Of a DNA stretch of 64,000 bases, positions 9,571 to 17,457 are shown in pieces; the first letter of the stretch is position 1, and each line of letters opens with the position of its first letter. Location: contig NZ_QOKV01000004.1 in the NCBI RefSeq assembly GCF_008365405.1, positions 62,001-126,000 on the forward strand, written 5' to 3'. A model generated the notes under the pieces. The model did not search any database, had not been told where the DNA came from, and saw nothing but the letters and a program-made list of their open reading frames with translations. This DNA comes from Azospirillum brasilense (GTDB lineage: Bacteria > Pseudomonadota > Alphaproteobacteria > Azospirillales > Azospirillaceae). The position numbers and the translations under genes are program-made.

Positions 9571-10389
9571 ATGCTCTTCCGCCGCAAATCCCACTCCTCC
9601 AAAACCCAGGCCAAATCCCAGGCCAAACCCCAGGCGCCACGCCCGAAGGCCCCGCGCGCGCTGGCCGTCGCCGGCCTGCCCGTGCCGCTGGAGCTGCGGG
9701 AAAGCGCCCGCGCCCGCCGGATGACCCTGCGGGTGGACGCCGGGCGCGGGCTGATCCAGGTGGTGATCCCGGTGGGCGTTCCGGAGGCCGAGGCTCTGCG
9801 CTTCGTCGGGCGGCACGACGGCTGGGTCCGGGCGCGGCTGGCCGCCCTGCCGCCGCAGCTTCCCTTCGCCGACGGGGCGGTGGTGCCCTATCTCGGCGTC
9901 GATCACGTCGTCCGGCACAGCCCGGACCTGCGCGGGGCGACCCGGCGCGAGGACGGCGCGATCCTGGTCGGCGGCCGGGTGGAGCATGTCGCCCGCCGGG
10001 TGCGCGACTTCCTGATGGCGGAGGCGCGGCGCGAGCTGGCCGAACGGTCGCGCGCCAAGGCCGCGCTGATCGGCGCGCGGGTCGCCGCCGTCACCGTGCG
10101 CGACACCAAGAGCCGCTGGGGAAGCTGCTCCGCCACCGGGCGGCTCTCCTTCTCCTGGCGGCTGATCCTGACGCCGGAGTCCGTGCTGGATTACGTGGTG
10201 GGGCACGAGGTGGCGCATCTGCGCGAGATGAACCACTCCCAGCGCTTCTGGACCCTGTGCGCGCAGCTGACCGGCGACGTGCGCACGCCCCGCCTCTGGC
10301 TGAAGGCCAACGGCGCGCGGCTGCTGCGCTATGGCGAGGGAGCGGAAATGGTTTCACCTGCAAATGACGGTCATGCCGAAACGCCGTGA
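9571..10389 (+). CDS. YgjP-like (COG1451/DUF45) zinc metalloprotease
   Basis: This 272-residue cytosolic protein carries the HExxH site GHEVAHLREMNHS, with the downstream His acting as third ligand, and the family block VRDTKSRWGSCSATGRLSFSWRLIL just before it. That combination defines the YgjP/SprT-like group. Physiological substrates are not established. The first 40 residues are basic, Pro/Gln/Lys-rich and low complexity. I take ATG 9571 as start; a TTG 12 codons upstream is possible. It is followed by the MFS gene after about 60 bases. Confidence 0.88.
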   Translation: MLFRRKSHSSKTQAKSQAKPQAPRPKAPRALAVAGLPVPLELRESARARRMTLRVDAGRGLIQVVIPVGVPEAEALRFVGRHDGWVRARLAALPPQLPFADGAVVPYLGVDHVVRHSPDLRGATRREDGAILVGGRVEHVARRVRDFLMAEARRELAERSRAKAALIGARVAAVTVRDTKSRWGSCSATGRLSFSWRLILTPESVLDYVVGHEVAHLREMNHSQRFWTLCAQLTGDVRTPRLWLKANGARLLRYGEGAEMVSPANDGHAETP

Positions 10390-10452
10390 CGGGGGCGCGC
10401 CGAGGCTCTGCTAGAGTGCGCCACTCCCACCGTCCCCGGCCCGACTCCCTCC

Positions 10453-11637
10453 ATGCCCCGTCCCGATTCCCTGACCGTCCGCGTGCTGCTGACGGCGCTC
10501 GTCGCCTTCGGCCCGCTGTCCACCGACCTCTACCTGCCTTCCCTGCCGACGCTGGTCACCGTGTTCGGCACGGACATCGCCACGGTGCAGCTGACCCTCT
10601 CGGTCTTCCTTGCCGGCTTCGCGGTGTCGCAGCTCGTCTACGGGCCGGTGTCGGACCGGTTCGGGCGGCGGCCCGCCCTGCTCGGCGGCATCCTCATCTA
10701 TCTGGTGGCGAGCGCCGCCTGCGCGCTGACCGACGACATCGAGACGCTGATCGGCGCGCGCTTCTTCCAGGCGCTGGGCGCCTGCTGCGGCCCGGTGGTG
10801 GCGCGGGCGGTGGTGCGCGACGTCTTCGGGCGCGACCGGGCGGCCACCGTCCTTGCCTACATGGCGATGGCGATGACCCTGGCCCCCGCCGCCGGCCCGA
10901 TCCTCGGCGGCGTCCTGACGGAGTGGTTCGGCTGGCGGAGCAACTTCCTGCTGCTGACCGGCTTCGCCGCCCTGATCCTGGCCGCCACCTGGGCCCTGAT
11001 GGGCGAGACCAACGCCAACCGCGACGAGACGGCGCTCCAGCCCGGCCGGCTGCTCGCCAATTACGCGCTGCTGCTGCGCGACCGTGGCTTCGTCGGGCAG
11101 ATGCTGACGGTGGCCTTCGCCTACAGCGGCATCTTCGCCTTCATTTCCGGCTCCAGCTTCGTGCTGATCGGGCGGCTGCACCTGACGCCCGCGCAGTTCG
11201 GGGCGAGCTTCGGCGCGGTGGTGCTGGGCTACGCCGTGGGCTCCTTCCTGGCCGGGCGGCTGAGCGCGCGGCTGGGCGGGCCGCGGATGATCCGCACCGG
11301 CACGGCGGTGTCGCTGGCCGGCGGGCTGCTGGGGGTGGGGCTGGCTGTGGGCGGGGTGCTGCATCTGGCGGCGGTCATCGTCCCGGTCTTCCTCTTCCTG
11401 TTGGGCGCCGGGCTGACCCTGCCCAACGCCATGGCCGGGGCGGTCGGCCCCTACCCGATGATGGCCGGGCTGGCCTCCTCGCTGGTCGGCTTCGTGCAGA
11501 TGACCGTGGCGGCGCTGATCGGCGTGGTGCTCGGGCACACCCACGCGGACAGCCAGCTTCCCATGATGACGGCGATCGGGCTGGTCGCCCTGGGCGCCGC
11601 GCTGGCGCACCGGCTTCTCGTCACTCCTCGCGCTTGA
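10453..11637 (+). CDS. Bcr/CflA-family drug efflux MFS transporter
   Basis: This 394-residue inner-membrane antiporter has 12 predicted helices. The N-terminus VRVLLTALVAFGPLSTDLYLPSLPTL and loop 2-3 motif GPVSDRFGRRP are typical of the Bcr/CflA branch, which exports compounds such as bicyclomycin, chloramphenicol or sulfonamides. GPILGGVLTEWFGWRSNF is the antiporter motif C/D region. The true substrate cannot be inferred. Its 3' end overlaps the convergent mgtC-like gene by 17 bases. Confidence 0.92.
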   Translation: MPRPDSLTVRVLLTALVAFGPLSTDLYLPSLPTLVTVFGTDIATVQLTLSVFLAGFAVSQLVYGPVSDRFGRRPALLGGILIYLVASAACALTDDIETLIGARFFQALGACCGPVVARAVVRDVFGRDRAATVLAYMAMAMTLAPAAGPILGGVLTEWFGWRSNFLLLTGFAALILAATWALMGETNANRDETALQPGRLLANYALLLRDRGFVGQMLTVAFAYSGIFAFISGSSFVLIGRLHLTPAQFGASFGAVVLGYAVGSFLAGRLSARLGGPRMIRTGTAVSLAGGLLGVGLAVGGVLHLAAVIVPVFLFLLGAGLTLPNAMAGAVGPYPMMAGLASSLVGFVQMTVAALIGVVLGHTHADSQLPMMTAIGLVALGAALAHRLLVTPRA

Positions 11638-12106
11638 CGGACTCCGGTATCCAGCGCAGGGCGTAGGAGAAGACGATGGTGACGGCGAGGCAGAGCGCCA
11701 GCGCCATGCCCGCCAGCACGTAGAATCCGGCCCCGCAGGCGATGCCCAGCGCGCCCGCCATCCAGATCACCGCCGCGGTGGTCGCCCCGCGCACCGTGGT
11801 TCCGGCGCGGAACATCACCCCGGCGCTGATGAAACCGATGGCCTGGGCGATGCCCTGGATGACGCGGGTGGGGTCCATGTCGCCCCCGCCGCTGCCACCG
11901 CCGCCCTTATGCCCGGCCATGCCCCAGTAGAGTTCCAGCGCAACCAGAGTCGTCACCGCCGCGCTGATGGCCACCAACGTGTGGGTGCGCAGCCCCGCCG
12001 CCTTGCCCCGGATCTCCCGGTCGAGTCCCAGCGCCGCCCCGCAAACCGCCGCCGCGGCCAGCCGGGCCGCCATGTCCCAGACCGGAATGGCCGTACTCAA
12101 GTCCAT
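11621..12106 (-). CDS. MgtC/SapB-family membrane protein
   Basis: This 161-residue membrane protein has about five hydrophobic segments. The family signature AAAVCGAALGLDREIRGKAAGLRTHTLVAISAA is clear, as is GFISAGVMFRAGTTVRGATTAAVIWMAGALGIACGAG. MgtC proteins inhibit F1Fo ATP synthase and help growth in low Mg2+ in Salmonella; the short SapB-type members have less certain roles. A glycine-rich insert (HKGGGGSGGGD) lies in the first loop. The start has a very good ribosome site, TAAGGAGG. It is divergent from the ornithine decarboxylase leader. Confidence 0.92.
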   Translation of the reverse strand: MDLSTAIPVWDMAARLAAAAVCGAALGLDREIRGKAAGLRTHTLVAISAAVTTLVALELYWGMAGHKGGGGSGGGDMDPTRVIQGIAQAIGFISAGVMFRAGTTVRGATTAAVIWMAGALGIACGAGFYVLAGMALALCLAVTIVFSYALRWIPESVKREE

Positions 12107-12327
12107 GTTATTCCTCCTTATTTTTACCTTTGCGTAACGCTTGCTACTTTTTTGCGCCCGGTCGCATTTTTCACTTTAAAAGGCGGCCCGTTCGATCTAT
12201 GTAACCGCAACTCGCAAGCGCACGTGCCGCTGGCCCGCCCCTCGTCCTTTTCGAGATGTGGTTATGCAACGACGTAACGCGTGATCCCCGACCGTCCCTT
12301 AAGCAAGGCGGCGTCTTGGAGGTTACG

Positions 12328-12450
12328 ATGGTTCATGTTGTTGTGGGTGGGCGCCGGCTCACCCGTCTCCGACTCTTTCCGGTTCTGTCCCGTTTGGCTC
12401 TTCCCCGCAAGGCGACACGGCAGTCCAGTATGGGCGGCCTGAGCGCCTGA
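12328..12450 (+). CDS. candidate leader peptide of the ornithine decarboxylase gene, 40 aa
   Basis: A 40-codon ORF begins at ATG 12328 behind a perfect GGAGGT (12318-12323) and ends at TGA 12448-12450, 98 bases before ornithine decarboxylase. The peptide is Arg-rich (GGRRLTRLRLFPVL, SRLALPRKATRQ) with rare codons CGA and CGG among its Arg codons. Its stop codon sits in CTGACCG (12447-12453), which can pair with CGGTCAG (12469-12475) just before a terminator-like hairpin. This is what a translation-dependent attenuator looks like. Corbino et al. described an alphaproteobacterial speF leader RNA motif upstream of ornithine decarboxylases, and E. coli speF is controlled by an ornithine-sensing arrest peptide. 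Whether this ORF belongs to either class is untested. Confidence 0.6.
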   Translation: MVHVVVGGRRLTRLRLFPVLSRLALPRKATRQSSMGGLSA

Positions 12451-12463
12451 CCGTCTTTTCTTT

Positions 12464-12505
12464 CTGACCGGTCAGCAGCGCGCGGCCGCTCCGCCCCTGC
12501 TTTTT
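12464..12505 (+). promoter_or_regulatory. attenuator-like hairpin and T-run in the ornithine decarboxylase leader
   Basis: A perfect 12-bp palindrome CTGACCGGTCAG (12464-12475) overlaps the foot of a hairpin at 12475-12500. The outer stem is GCAG/CTGC and the inner stem GCGG/CCGC; TTTTT follows at 12501-12505. The left arm can instead pair with the stop-codon region of the leader ORF. Such mutually exclusive pairing suggests transcription attenuation. The terminator stem is short and interrupted, so this is a hypothesis from reading, not from folding energies. Confidence 0.45.
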
Positions 12506-12548
12506 CACAATTCGTCCGACACCTTCATCTTGCGTCCGGGAGACTGAG

Positions 12549-13685
12549 ATGACCGATAAGATTGCGCGCTTTTTCGAAGAGCAGCGCCCGCAGACCCCGT
12601 GCCTCGTCGTCGATCTGGACGTCGTGGAAGCAAACTACCACGACCTGGAGGAAGCGCTCCCGGACGCCCGGATCTTCTACGCCGTGAAGGCCAATCCGGC
12701 GCCGGAGATCCTCGGCCTGCTGACCCGTCTGGGCTCCGCCTTCGACACCGCCAGCGTCCCGGAAATCCAGATGGTGCTGGCCGCCGGCTGCGCGCCGGAG
12801 CGCATCTCCTACGGCAACACCATCAAGAAGGAAGCGGACATCCGCCGTGCCTTTGAGCTGGGCGTGCGCCTGTTCGCCTTCGACAGCGAGGCGGAGCTGG
12901 AGAAGATCGCCCGCGCCGCCCCCGGCGCCCGCGTCTTCTGCCGCATCCTGACCTCCGGCGAGGGCGCCGAATGGCCGCTGTCGCGCAAGTTCGGCTGCGA
13001 CCTCGCCATGGCGCGGGAGCTGCTGCTGAAGGCCAAGGGCATGAACGTCGTTCCCTACGGCGTGTCCTTCCACGTCGGCTCGCAGCAGAAGGACCTGATG
13101 CAGTGGGACCACGCCATCTTCCAGGTGGCGCAGCTGTTCCGCGAGCTTGAGGTGCTGGGCGTCGATCTCGGCATGATCAACCTGGGCGGCGGCTTCCCGA
13201 CCCGCTACCGCACCGACGTGCCGGAGACCACCGCCTACGGCCAGGCCATCTTCGAGTCCCTGCGCACCCACTTCGGCAACCGCCTGCCGGAAGCCATCGT
13301 GGAGCCGGGCCGCAGCATGGTCGGCAACGCCGGCATCATCGAGAGCGAGGTCGTCCTCGTCTCCCGCAAGTCGGCCAACGACGTGAAGCGCTGGGTCTAT
13401 CTGGACATCGGCAAGTTCAGCGGTCTCGCCGAGACGATGGACGAAGCGATCCAGTACCCGATCCAGGTGATGGGCGACGACGGCGAGGGCGACAGCGAGG
13501 CGGTCGTGCTGGCCGGCCCGACCTGCGACAGCGCCGACGTGCTCTACGAGCGCGCCGAGTACAAGCTGCCGATGGACCTGAAGGCCGGCGACCGCGTGCG
13601 CATCCACGCCACGGGCGCCTACACGACCACCTACTCGGCGGTCTGCTTCAACGGCTTCGCCCCGCTCCAGCAGATCTGCATCTGA
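12549..13685 (+). CDS. ornithine/lysine decarboxylase, alanine-racemase-fold PLP enzyme
   Basis: This 378-residue fold-type III PLP enzyme decarboxylates ornithine to putrescine (some relatives also act on lysine). Landmarks are the PLP lysine K47 in FYAVKANPAP, the phosphate-binding Gly loop MINLGGGFP, EPGRSMVGNAG, the C-terminal active-site Cys in GPTCDSADVLYE, and AYTTTYSAVCFNGF. This is the eukaryotic-like short form typical of alphaproteobacteria, not the large E. coli SpeF type. It is preceded by a long leader with its own ORF and followed by a strong terminator, so it appears monocistronic. Its SD is GGGAG at 12538-12542. Confidence 0.95.
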   Translation: MTDKIARFFEEQRPQTPCLVVDLDVVEANYHDLEEALPDARIFYAVKANPAPEILGLLTRLGSAFDTASVPEIQMVLAAGCAPERISYGNTIKKEADIRRAFELGVRLFAFDSEAELEKIARAAPGARVFCRILTSGEGAEWPLSRKFGCDLAMARELLLKAKGMNVVPYGVSFHVGSQQKDLMQWDHAIFQVAQLFRELEVLGVDLGMINLGGGFPTRYRTDVPETTAYGQAIFESLRTHFGNRLPEAIVEPGRSMVGNAGIIESEVVLVSRKSANDVKRWVYLDIGKFSGLAETMDEAIQYPIQVMGDDGEGDSEAVVLAGPTCDSADVLYERAEYKLPMDLKAGDRVRIHATGAYTTTYSAVCFNGFAPLQQICI

Positions 13686-13710
13686 TCGAGCAACGGTCCG
13701 TTTCAAAGAA

Positions 13711-13748
13711 AAGCCCCTCGTCCTTCGGGACGGGGGGCTTTTTCTTTG
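13711..13748 (+). terminator. intrinsic terminator of ornithine decarboxylase
   Basis: A 13-bp stem (AAGCCCCTCGTCC with GGACGGGGGGCTT, one G-T wobble) closes a TTCG tetraloop and is followed by a run of T. It starts 26 bases after the stop codon. Confidence 0.92.
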
Positions 13749-13779
13749 GCCGCTTGCGGAAATGCCGGGACCCGAATGC

Positions 13780-13818
13780 GAAAAGGGCCGCTCCCTTACA
13801 CAGGGGCGGCCCTTTTCC
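13780..13818 (-). terminator. bidirectional terminator, end of the DUF1127 gene
   Basis: AAAAGGGCCGCTCCC and GGGGCGGCCCTTTT pair around a 7-base loop with A/T tails on both sides. It lies 30 bases beyond the DUF1127 stop and, on the plus strand, backs up the previous terminator. Confidence 0.85.
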
Positions 13819-13848
13819 TTGCGGTCTCCCGCAGCCGTGACGGCGGCA

Positions 13849-14067
13849 TCAAGCCTTCCAGAACGGCTTGCTGATCTCGCCTTCGACGTCGATCTGAGAG
13901 ATGCCGATGTCGTGCAGCATCCGGTCGTCCAGCCGAGCCAGCTCGCGGCGGGTGATGGTGCGCTGCCGCCACAGGGCGAACGTGTCCAGAACGCTGTCCA
14001 GCACATACGCCACCGGAGCAGGGCGCAGGGTACGGCCGACGGGGGCCGTGCGCAGAGCGATTGCCAT
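13849..14067 (-). CDS. DUF1127 small protein
   Basis: This 72-residue protein ends in the YjiS/DUF1127 motif WRQRTITRRELARLDDRMLHDIGISQIDV, an Arg-rich helix pair followed by the D-x-GI-x turn. Small DUF1127 proteins in alphaproteobacteria bind RNA and influence sRNA, phosphate and carbon metabolism, as shown in Rhodobacter and Agrobacterium. I start at ATG 14067, which is well spaced from TAGGA; an ATG three codons upstream is also possible. The start is uncertain by a few residues but the domain is clear. It is probably monocistronic. Confidence 0.85.
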   Translation of the reverse strand: MAIALRTAPVGRTLRPAPVAYVLDSVLDTFALWRQRTITRRELARLDDRMLHDIGISQIDVEGEISKPFWKA

Positions 14068-14076
14068 GGTGGTCAT

Positions 14077-14378
14077 CCTATCTTTGAAGGTCCCGAGGGG
14101 GCCTGCCGGAAGTGGCCGCCGCACCCTCGCTTTGTGAGAAAGAATATTGCTCATCCTGCGCAAACCCGCCACCGCCATGTGGGTATGCGAGCCGTGTGCT
14201 TTCTCGATAGCTGTCGTAGGAATATCACCGATGCAAGAATAATGGACGAATGCACAGCTTTTGGGCGCCACAAATTGTGCAGTTCACCAACAAACAGTGT
14301 TTGAAACGGAGCGCTGGACAGCCGCCGCGGCGCGTCCTACCTCTGATCCCGACCGTCGTCCGACACCGAGTTCTTCCC
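14077..14378. other. intergenic region between divergent DUF1127 and HAD genes
   Basis: These 302 bases serve as the promoter region of two divergent genes. The clearest element is the 11-bp palindrome CACAAATTGTG at 14269-14279, a plausible regulator site about 100 bases before the HAD start. The DNA here is more AT-rich than its surroundings. I see no RNA gene and no convincing -35/-10 pair. Confidence 0.4.
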
Positions 14379-15065
14379 ATGATCGACACCATCGCCTTCG
14401 ACGGCGACGACACGCTGTGGCACAACGAGTCCCTGTTCTCGATGACGCAGGACCGCTTCCGCGCGCTGCTCGCCAACCATTTGGCCGACCCGGCGGACAT
14501 CGACCGGCGGCTGCTGCAGGCCGAGCGCGAGAACCTCCGCGTCTACGGCTACGGCATCAAGGGCTTCGTCCTGTCGATGATCGAGACGGCGGTGGATCTG
14601 ACCGACGGGCGCATCGGCGGGCGGGACATCCAGAGTCTCGTCGAGTTCGGCAAGGCGATGCTGGAACACCCGGTCGATCTGCTCGACGGAGTGCAGGAGG
14701 TGGTGGAGGGGCTGTCCGGGCGCTACCGGCTGCTGCTCGTCACCAAGGGCGACCTGTTCGACCAGGAAAGCAAGATCGCCCGCTCCGGCCTCGCCGGGCG
14801 CTTCGACGCCATCGAGATCGTCAGCGAGAAGGACCCGGCCACCTACCGCCGCCTGCTCGACCGCCACGGGGTGGACCCGGTGCGCTTCGTCATGGTGGGC
14901 AATTCCGTGCGGTCGGACATCCTGCCCGTGCTGGCCGTCGGCGGCCACGCCGTCCATGTGCCCTACCACGTCACCTGGGCGCACGAGGTGGCCGAGCCGC
15001 CCGCCGAGAATTACCGCCGCATCGACAGCCTGCACGGCCTGCCGCCGCTGCTCGCCGCCTGGTGA
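14379..15065 (+). CDS. HAD-superfamily hydrolase
   Basis: This 228-residue cytosolic phosphatase-like enzyme shows HAD motif I as FDGDDTLWHNE (the nucleophile is the first Asp after Phe), a helical cap, motif II in LLLVTKGD, the conserved Lys near IVSEKD, and motif IV MVGNSVRSDILPVLAVGG. It resembles the COG1011/YjjG-like group; the substrate is unknown. The stop is followed within 12 bases by the cupin gene, so the two are likely co-transcribed. Confidence 0.9.
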   Translation: MIDTIAFDGDDTLWHNESLFSMTQDRFRALLANHLADPADIDRRLLQAERENLRVYGYGIKGFVLSMIETAVDLTDGRIGGRDIQSLVEFGKAMLEHPVDLLDGVQEVVEGLSGRYRLLLVTKGDLFDQESKIARSGLAGRFDAIEIVSEKDPATYRRLLDRHGVDPVRFVMVGNSVRSDILPVLAVGGHAVHVPYHVTWAHEVAEPPAENYRRIDSLHGLPPLLAAW

Positions 15066-15076
15066 ATGGGAGACGT

Positions 15077-15436
15077 ATGATGAGCTTCGCCCTGCTGACC
15101 GACCCCGCCCGCCCCGCCGTGGAACCCGAGACCGGCGGCCCGGCCCCCGACCGCGTCCTGTCCGGCGCCCCGGTCTTCACCACCTGGAACGAGTACGAGT
15201 CGGCGGACGGCAAACGCTTCGCCGGGGTCTGGCGCTCCACCCCCGGCTCCTGGCGGATCGTCTATGACGAGTGGGAGTATTGCGAGATCCTGGAGGGCGC
15301 CAGCGTCATCAGCCACGCCGACGGGCGCCGCTGGACCGTCGGCCCCGGCGACCGCTTCACGCTGGAACCGGGTTTCGAGGGCGTGTGGGAGGTGCTGGAG
15401 ACCACGACGAAACGCTACGTGGTCATGCTGCCTTGA
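15077..15436 (+). CDS. cupin-domain protein (DUF861-like)
   Basis: This 119-residue protein forms a single beta-barrel cupin. The motif YCEILEGASVISHADGRRWTVGPGDRFTLEPGFEGVWEVLE is typical of the cupin_3/EutQ-like DUF861 group, which often lacks the full set of metal-binding His residues, as here. It carries two successive ATGs; I use the first. It is probably the second gene of an operon with the HAD hydrolase. Function is unknown. Confidence 0.85.
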   Translation: MMSFALLTDPARPAVEPETGGPAPDRVLSGAPVFTTWNEYESADGKRFAGVWRSTPGSWRIVYDEWEYCEILEGASVISHADGRRWTVGPGDRFTLEPGFEGVWEVLETTTKRYVVMLP

Positions 15437-15443
15437 GAGGCGC

Positions 15444-15821
15444 TCAGCCACGCTCCCCGAACAGGTGAACGGCGCCGAGATCGGCGCGGTTCAGCACAAC
15501 CACCGCCTTGCGCCCGATTTCGACGGCCAGCACGGCGAGCGCCAGCATCGACACCGCCAGGACGATCCGCGCGATGTCGCGCGCCCAGGCCCGCCGCTTG
15601 CGCCGCCGGGCTGCCAGATGCGCGGCCAGCTTTTGCCGCAAGGCGCTGCCGCGCCGCCCGTAGCCGCGCGTCCATCCACCCCAGCCACTCTCTATGGGCG
15701 GCGGATCATTCGGCGCGGGTGTCGTGGGAACGGGCAGTGCGGCGCCGCCCGCAGGCGGCGAATCGGCGTCGGGCGCGGTGGTCCGGCTGGCGGTCGCGCC
15801 GGGCGGGTCGGTCGCGGTCAC
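15444..15821 (-). CDS. hypothetical single-span membrane protein
   Basis: This 125-residue protein has a Pro/Thr/Ala-rich N-terminal half, a basic stretch LAAHLAARRRKRRAWARDIA, then one membrane helix IVLAVSMLALAVLAVEIG and a short tail. The basic segment before the helix places the N-terminus in the cytoplasm. No family is recognised. It ends 7 bases from the convergent cupin stop. Confidence 0.6.
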   Translation of the reverse strand: MTATDPPGATASRTTAPDADSPPAGGAALPVPTTPAPNDPPPIESGWGGWTRGYGRRGSALRQKLAAHLAARRRKRRAWARDIARIVLAVSMLALAVLAVEIGRKAVVVLNRADLGAVHLFGERG

Positions 15822-15968
15822 GGCGGTCTTCCTGCGGCGGAGGAACGGTCGATGGGCCGTTATCTACGCCATTTTCATGAAAGCGCAACACGCGGCGCCC
15901 CGGCGCCCGGAAAGGACACGCGAAAAAGGCGAGGCCGCGGCGGATTGCCTCGCCCCGCCTCCACTGCG

Positions 15969-16373
15969 TCAGCGACGGCCGCGGGGATCGCGGCTCAGCC
16001 CCTTGCTTTCCAGCTCCGCCAGATACTCCGTCCACAGGCGATCCTGGTCCTCGCCCAGCTCGTACAGCAGCTTCCAGGAGTAGATGCCGCTGTCGTGCAG
16101 GTCGTCGAAGACGATCCGCAGGGCGTAATGGCCGATGGCCTCCAGACTCATGATGCCGACATGGCGGCGGGCCGAGACGGTCTGCTTCTGGCCGGGACCG
16201 TGGCCCTGCACCTCGGCGCTGGGGCTGTGGACGCGCAGGAACTCCGCCGGGTAGGAGAAGGTCCGGCCGTTGTCGAAATCGACCTCCAGCCGCTTCTCCT
16301 CCTTCTTCAGCCGGACTTCCACCGGCCAGTGCTTGGTGCCGAAGGCGTCCGACGCGAACCGCTCGTCGGACAT
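15969..16373 (-). CDS. DUF971 (gamma-butyrobetaine hydroxylase-like N-domain) protein
   Basis: This 134-residue protein has the DUF971 pattern WPVEVRLKKEEKRLEVDFDNGRTFSYPAEFLRVHSPSAE, then IGHYALRIVFDDLHDSGIYSWKLLYEL. The domain occurs alone in bacteria and is linked to Fe-S or iron handling in some systems; its role here is unknown. Its ATG overlaps the TGA of the Trm112 gene by one base, so translation is coupled. Confidence 0.88.
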   Translation of the reverse strand: MSDERFASDAFGTKHWPVEVRLKKEEKRLEVDFDNGRTFSYPAEFLRVHSPSAEVQGHGPGQKQTVSARRHVGIMSLEAIGHYALRIVFDDLHDSGIYSWKLLYELGEDQDRLWTEYLAELESKGLSRDPRGRR

Positions 16374-16609
16374 CAGGCGGCTCCCGGCTTCCCGTCGAGG
16401 CTGCGGGCCTCGTCGATCAGCATGATCGGGATGCCGTCGCGGATCGGATAGGCCAGCCCGGCGCGGTCGCTGATCAGCTCGGCGCGCTCGGCGTCGTAGC
16501 GCAGCGGCCCCTTGGTCAGCGGGCAGACGAGGATCTCCAGAAGCTTCGGATCGACGCGCGCCCGCGTCTTGCCGTCGGCTTGCGGATCGTCGTGGGGATG
16601 GGCGCTCAT
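16373..16609 (-). CDS. Trm112-family protein
   Basis: This 78-residue protein contains [53 protein letters not shown], the Trm112/YcaR motif. Trm112 in eukaryotes activates methyltransferases, and bacterial homologues may do likewise. Only one Cys of the usual zinc ribbon is visible, as is common in bacterial members. It lies in the DUF971/Trm112/LON/YbbN run. Confidence 0.9.
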   Translation of the reverse strand: MSAHPHDDPQADGKTRARVDPKLLEILVCPLTKGPLRYDAERAELISDRAGLAYPIRDGIPIMLIDEARSLDGKPGAA

Positions 16610-16665
16610 GGATCGGGCCTCGCAGTCGGAAAGTGCAGTGTCGGTTGTAAGGACGATGGGCGCGG

Positions 16666-17361
16666 TCAGTGGCGCAAGGCGCCGCCGCCGTCCCCCTCGT
16701 GACCGTCGAGAATGGCCATCTCGACCAGGGCGATCAAGAGCTTCGCACGCTCCGGCAGGTCGGGCGTCTCCAGAAGGGCCTGCTTTTCACTGGGCGAGAA
16801 GGGGCAGATCATGGCCAGGGAGGTGACCAGCCGCTCGTCCGGCGTGCCGTCGATGGCCTTCCAGTCGACCGACAGCCCCTGCATCCGGAAATAACCCTTC
16901 AACCCGGCCAGCAGACGCGGGCGGTCCAGCGCGCATCCGTCGCCCATGGCTCCCCCGCGCTCCAGCGGATCGATCAGGTCGCCGGAGAAGCGGTCCCAGT
17001 CCGCGGCGACGCGGCGGTAGCCGCGCTGGCCCTCCAGCTCCCGCATGATGGCGAAGCGGCTGACTCCGGTCAGGGTGATGATGTAGCGGCCATCCTCGGT
17101 CTCGGCGAAGCTGGTGATCCGCCCGGCGCAGCCGGTGCCGTAGACCGCCGGCTCACGCAGGCGGCAGGCCGGGTCGGTCGGCTGGACCATCCCGATCATG
17201 CGGTCGCCGGCCAGCGCGTCCTCGACCATCGCGAGGTAGCGCGGCTCGAAGATGTTCAGCGGCAGACGCCCGCGCGGCAGCAGCAGGACCCCCGCAAGCG
17301 GGAAGATCGGGAGCTGCCGCGGGAAGCGGTCCGGTGACGGGTCGATGGGGTTCCGGCTCAT
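16666..17361 (-). CDS. LON peptidase substrate-binding-domain protein
   Basis: This 231-residue protein consists only of the N-terminal Lon domain: [45 protein letters not shown], then [27 protein letters not shown]. It has no AAA+ or protease part. Stand-alone LON-domain proteins may present substrates or bind misfolded proteins. Next to the YbbN co-chaperone this suggests a protein-quality role, which is inference. Confidence 0.92.
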   Translation of the reverse strand: MSRNPIDPSPDRFPRQLPIFPLAGVLLLPRGRLPLNIFEPRYLAMVEDALAGDRMIGMVQPTDPACRLREPAVYGTGCAGRITSFAETEDGRYIITLTGVSRFAIMRELEGQRGYRRVAADWDRFSGDLIDPLERGGAMGDGCALDRPRLLAGLKGYFRMQGLSVDWKAIDGTPDERLVTSLAMICPFSPSEKQALLETPDLPERAKLLIALVEMAILDGHEGDGGGALRH

Positions 17362-17457
17362 GCGACGAATATAGAACCCCCGCGCACGGCGAACAGAGCG
17401 GCCTGGAGCGGAACAGGCCGCGGTCCGGAGTCGCCTCTGGACCGCCGCCCCCCGCGA

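Noticed and set aside
17419..17444. GCGGTCC/GGACCGC hairpin between ybbN and the LON-domain gene
   Set aside because: No T tract follows on either strand and the stem is short. I could not separate it from chance in GC-rich DNA.
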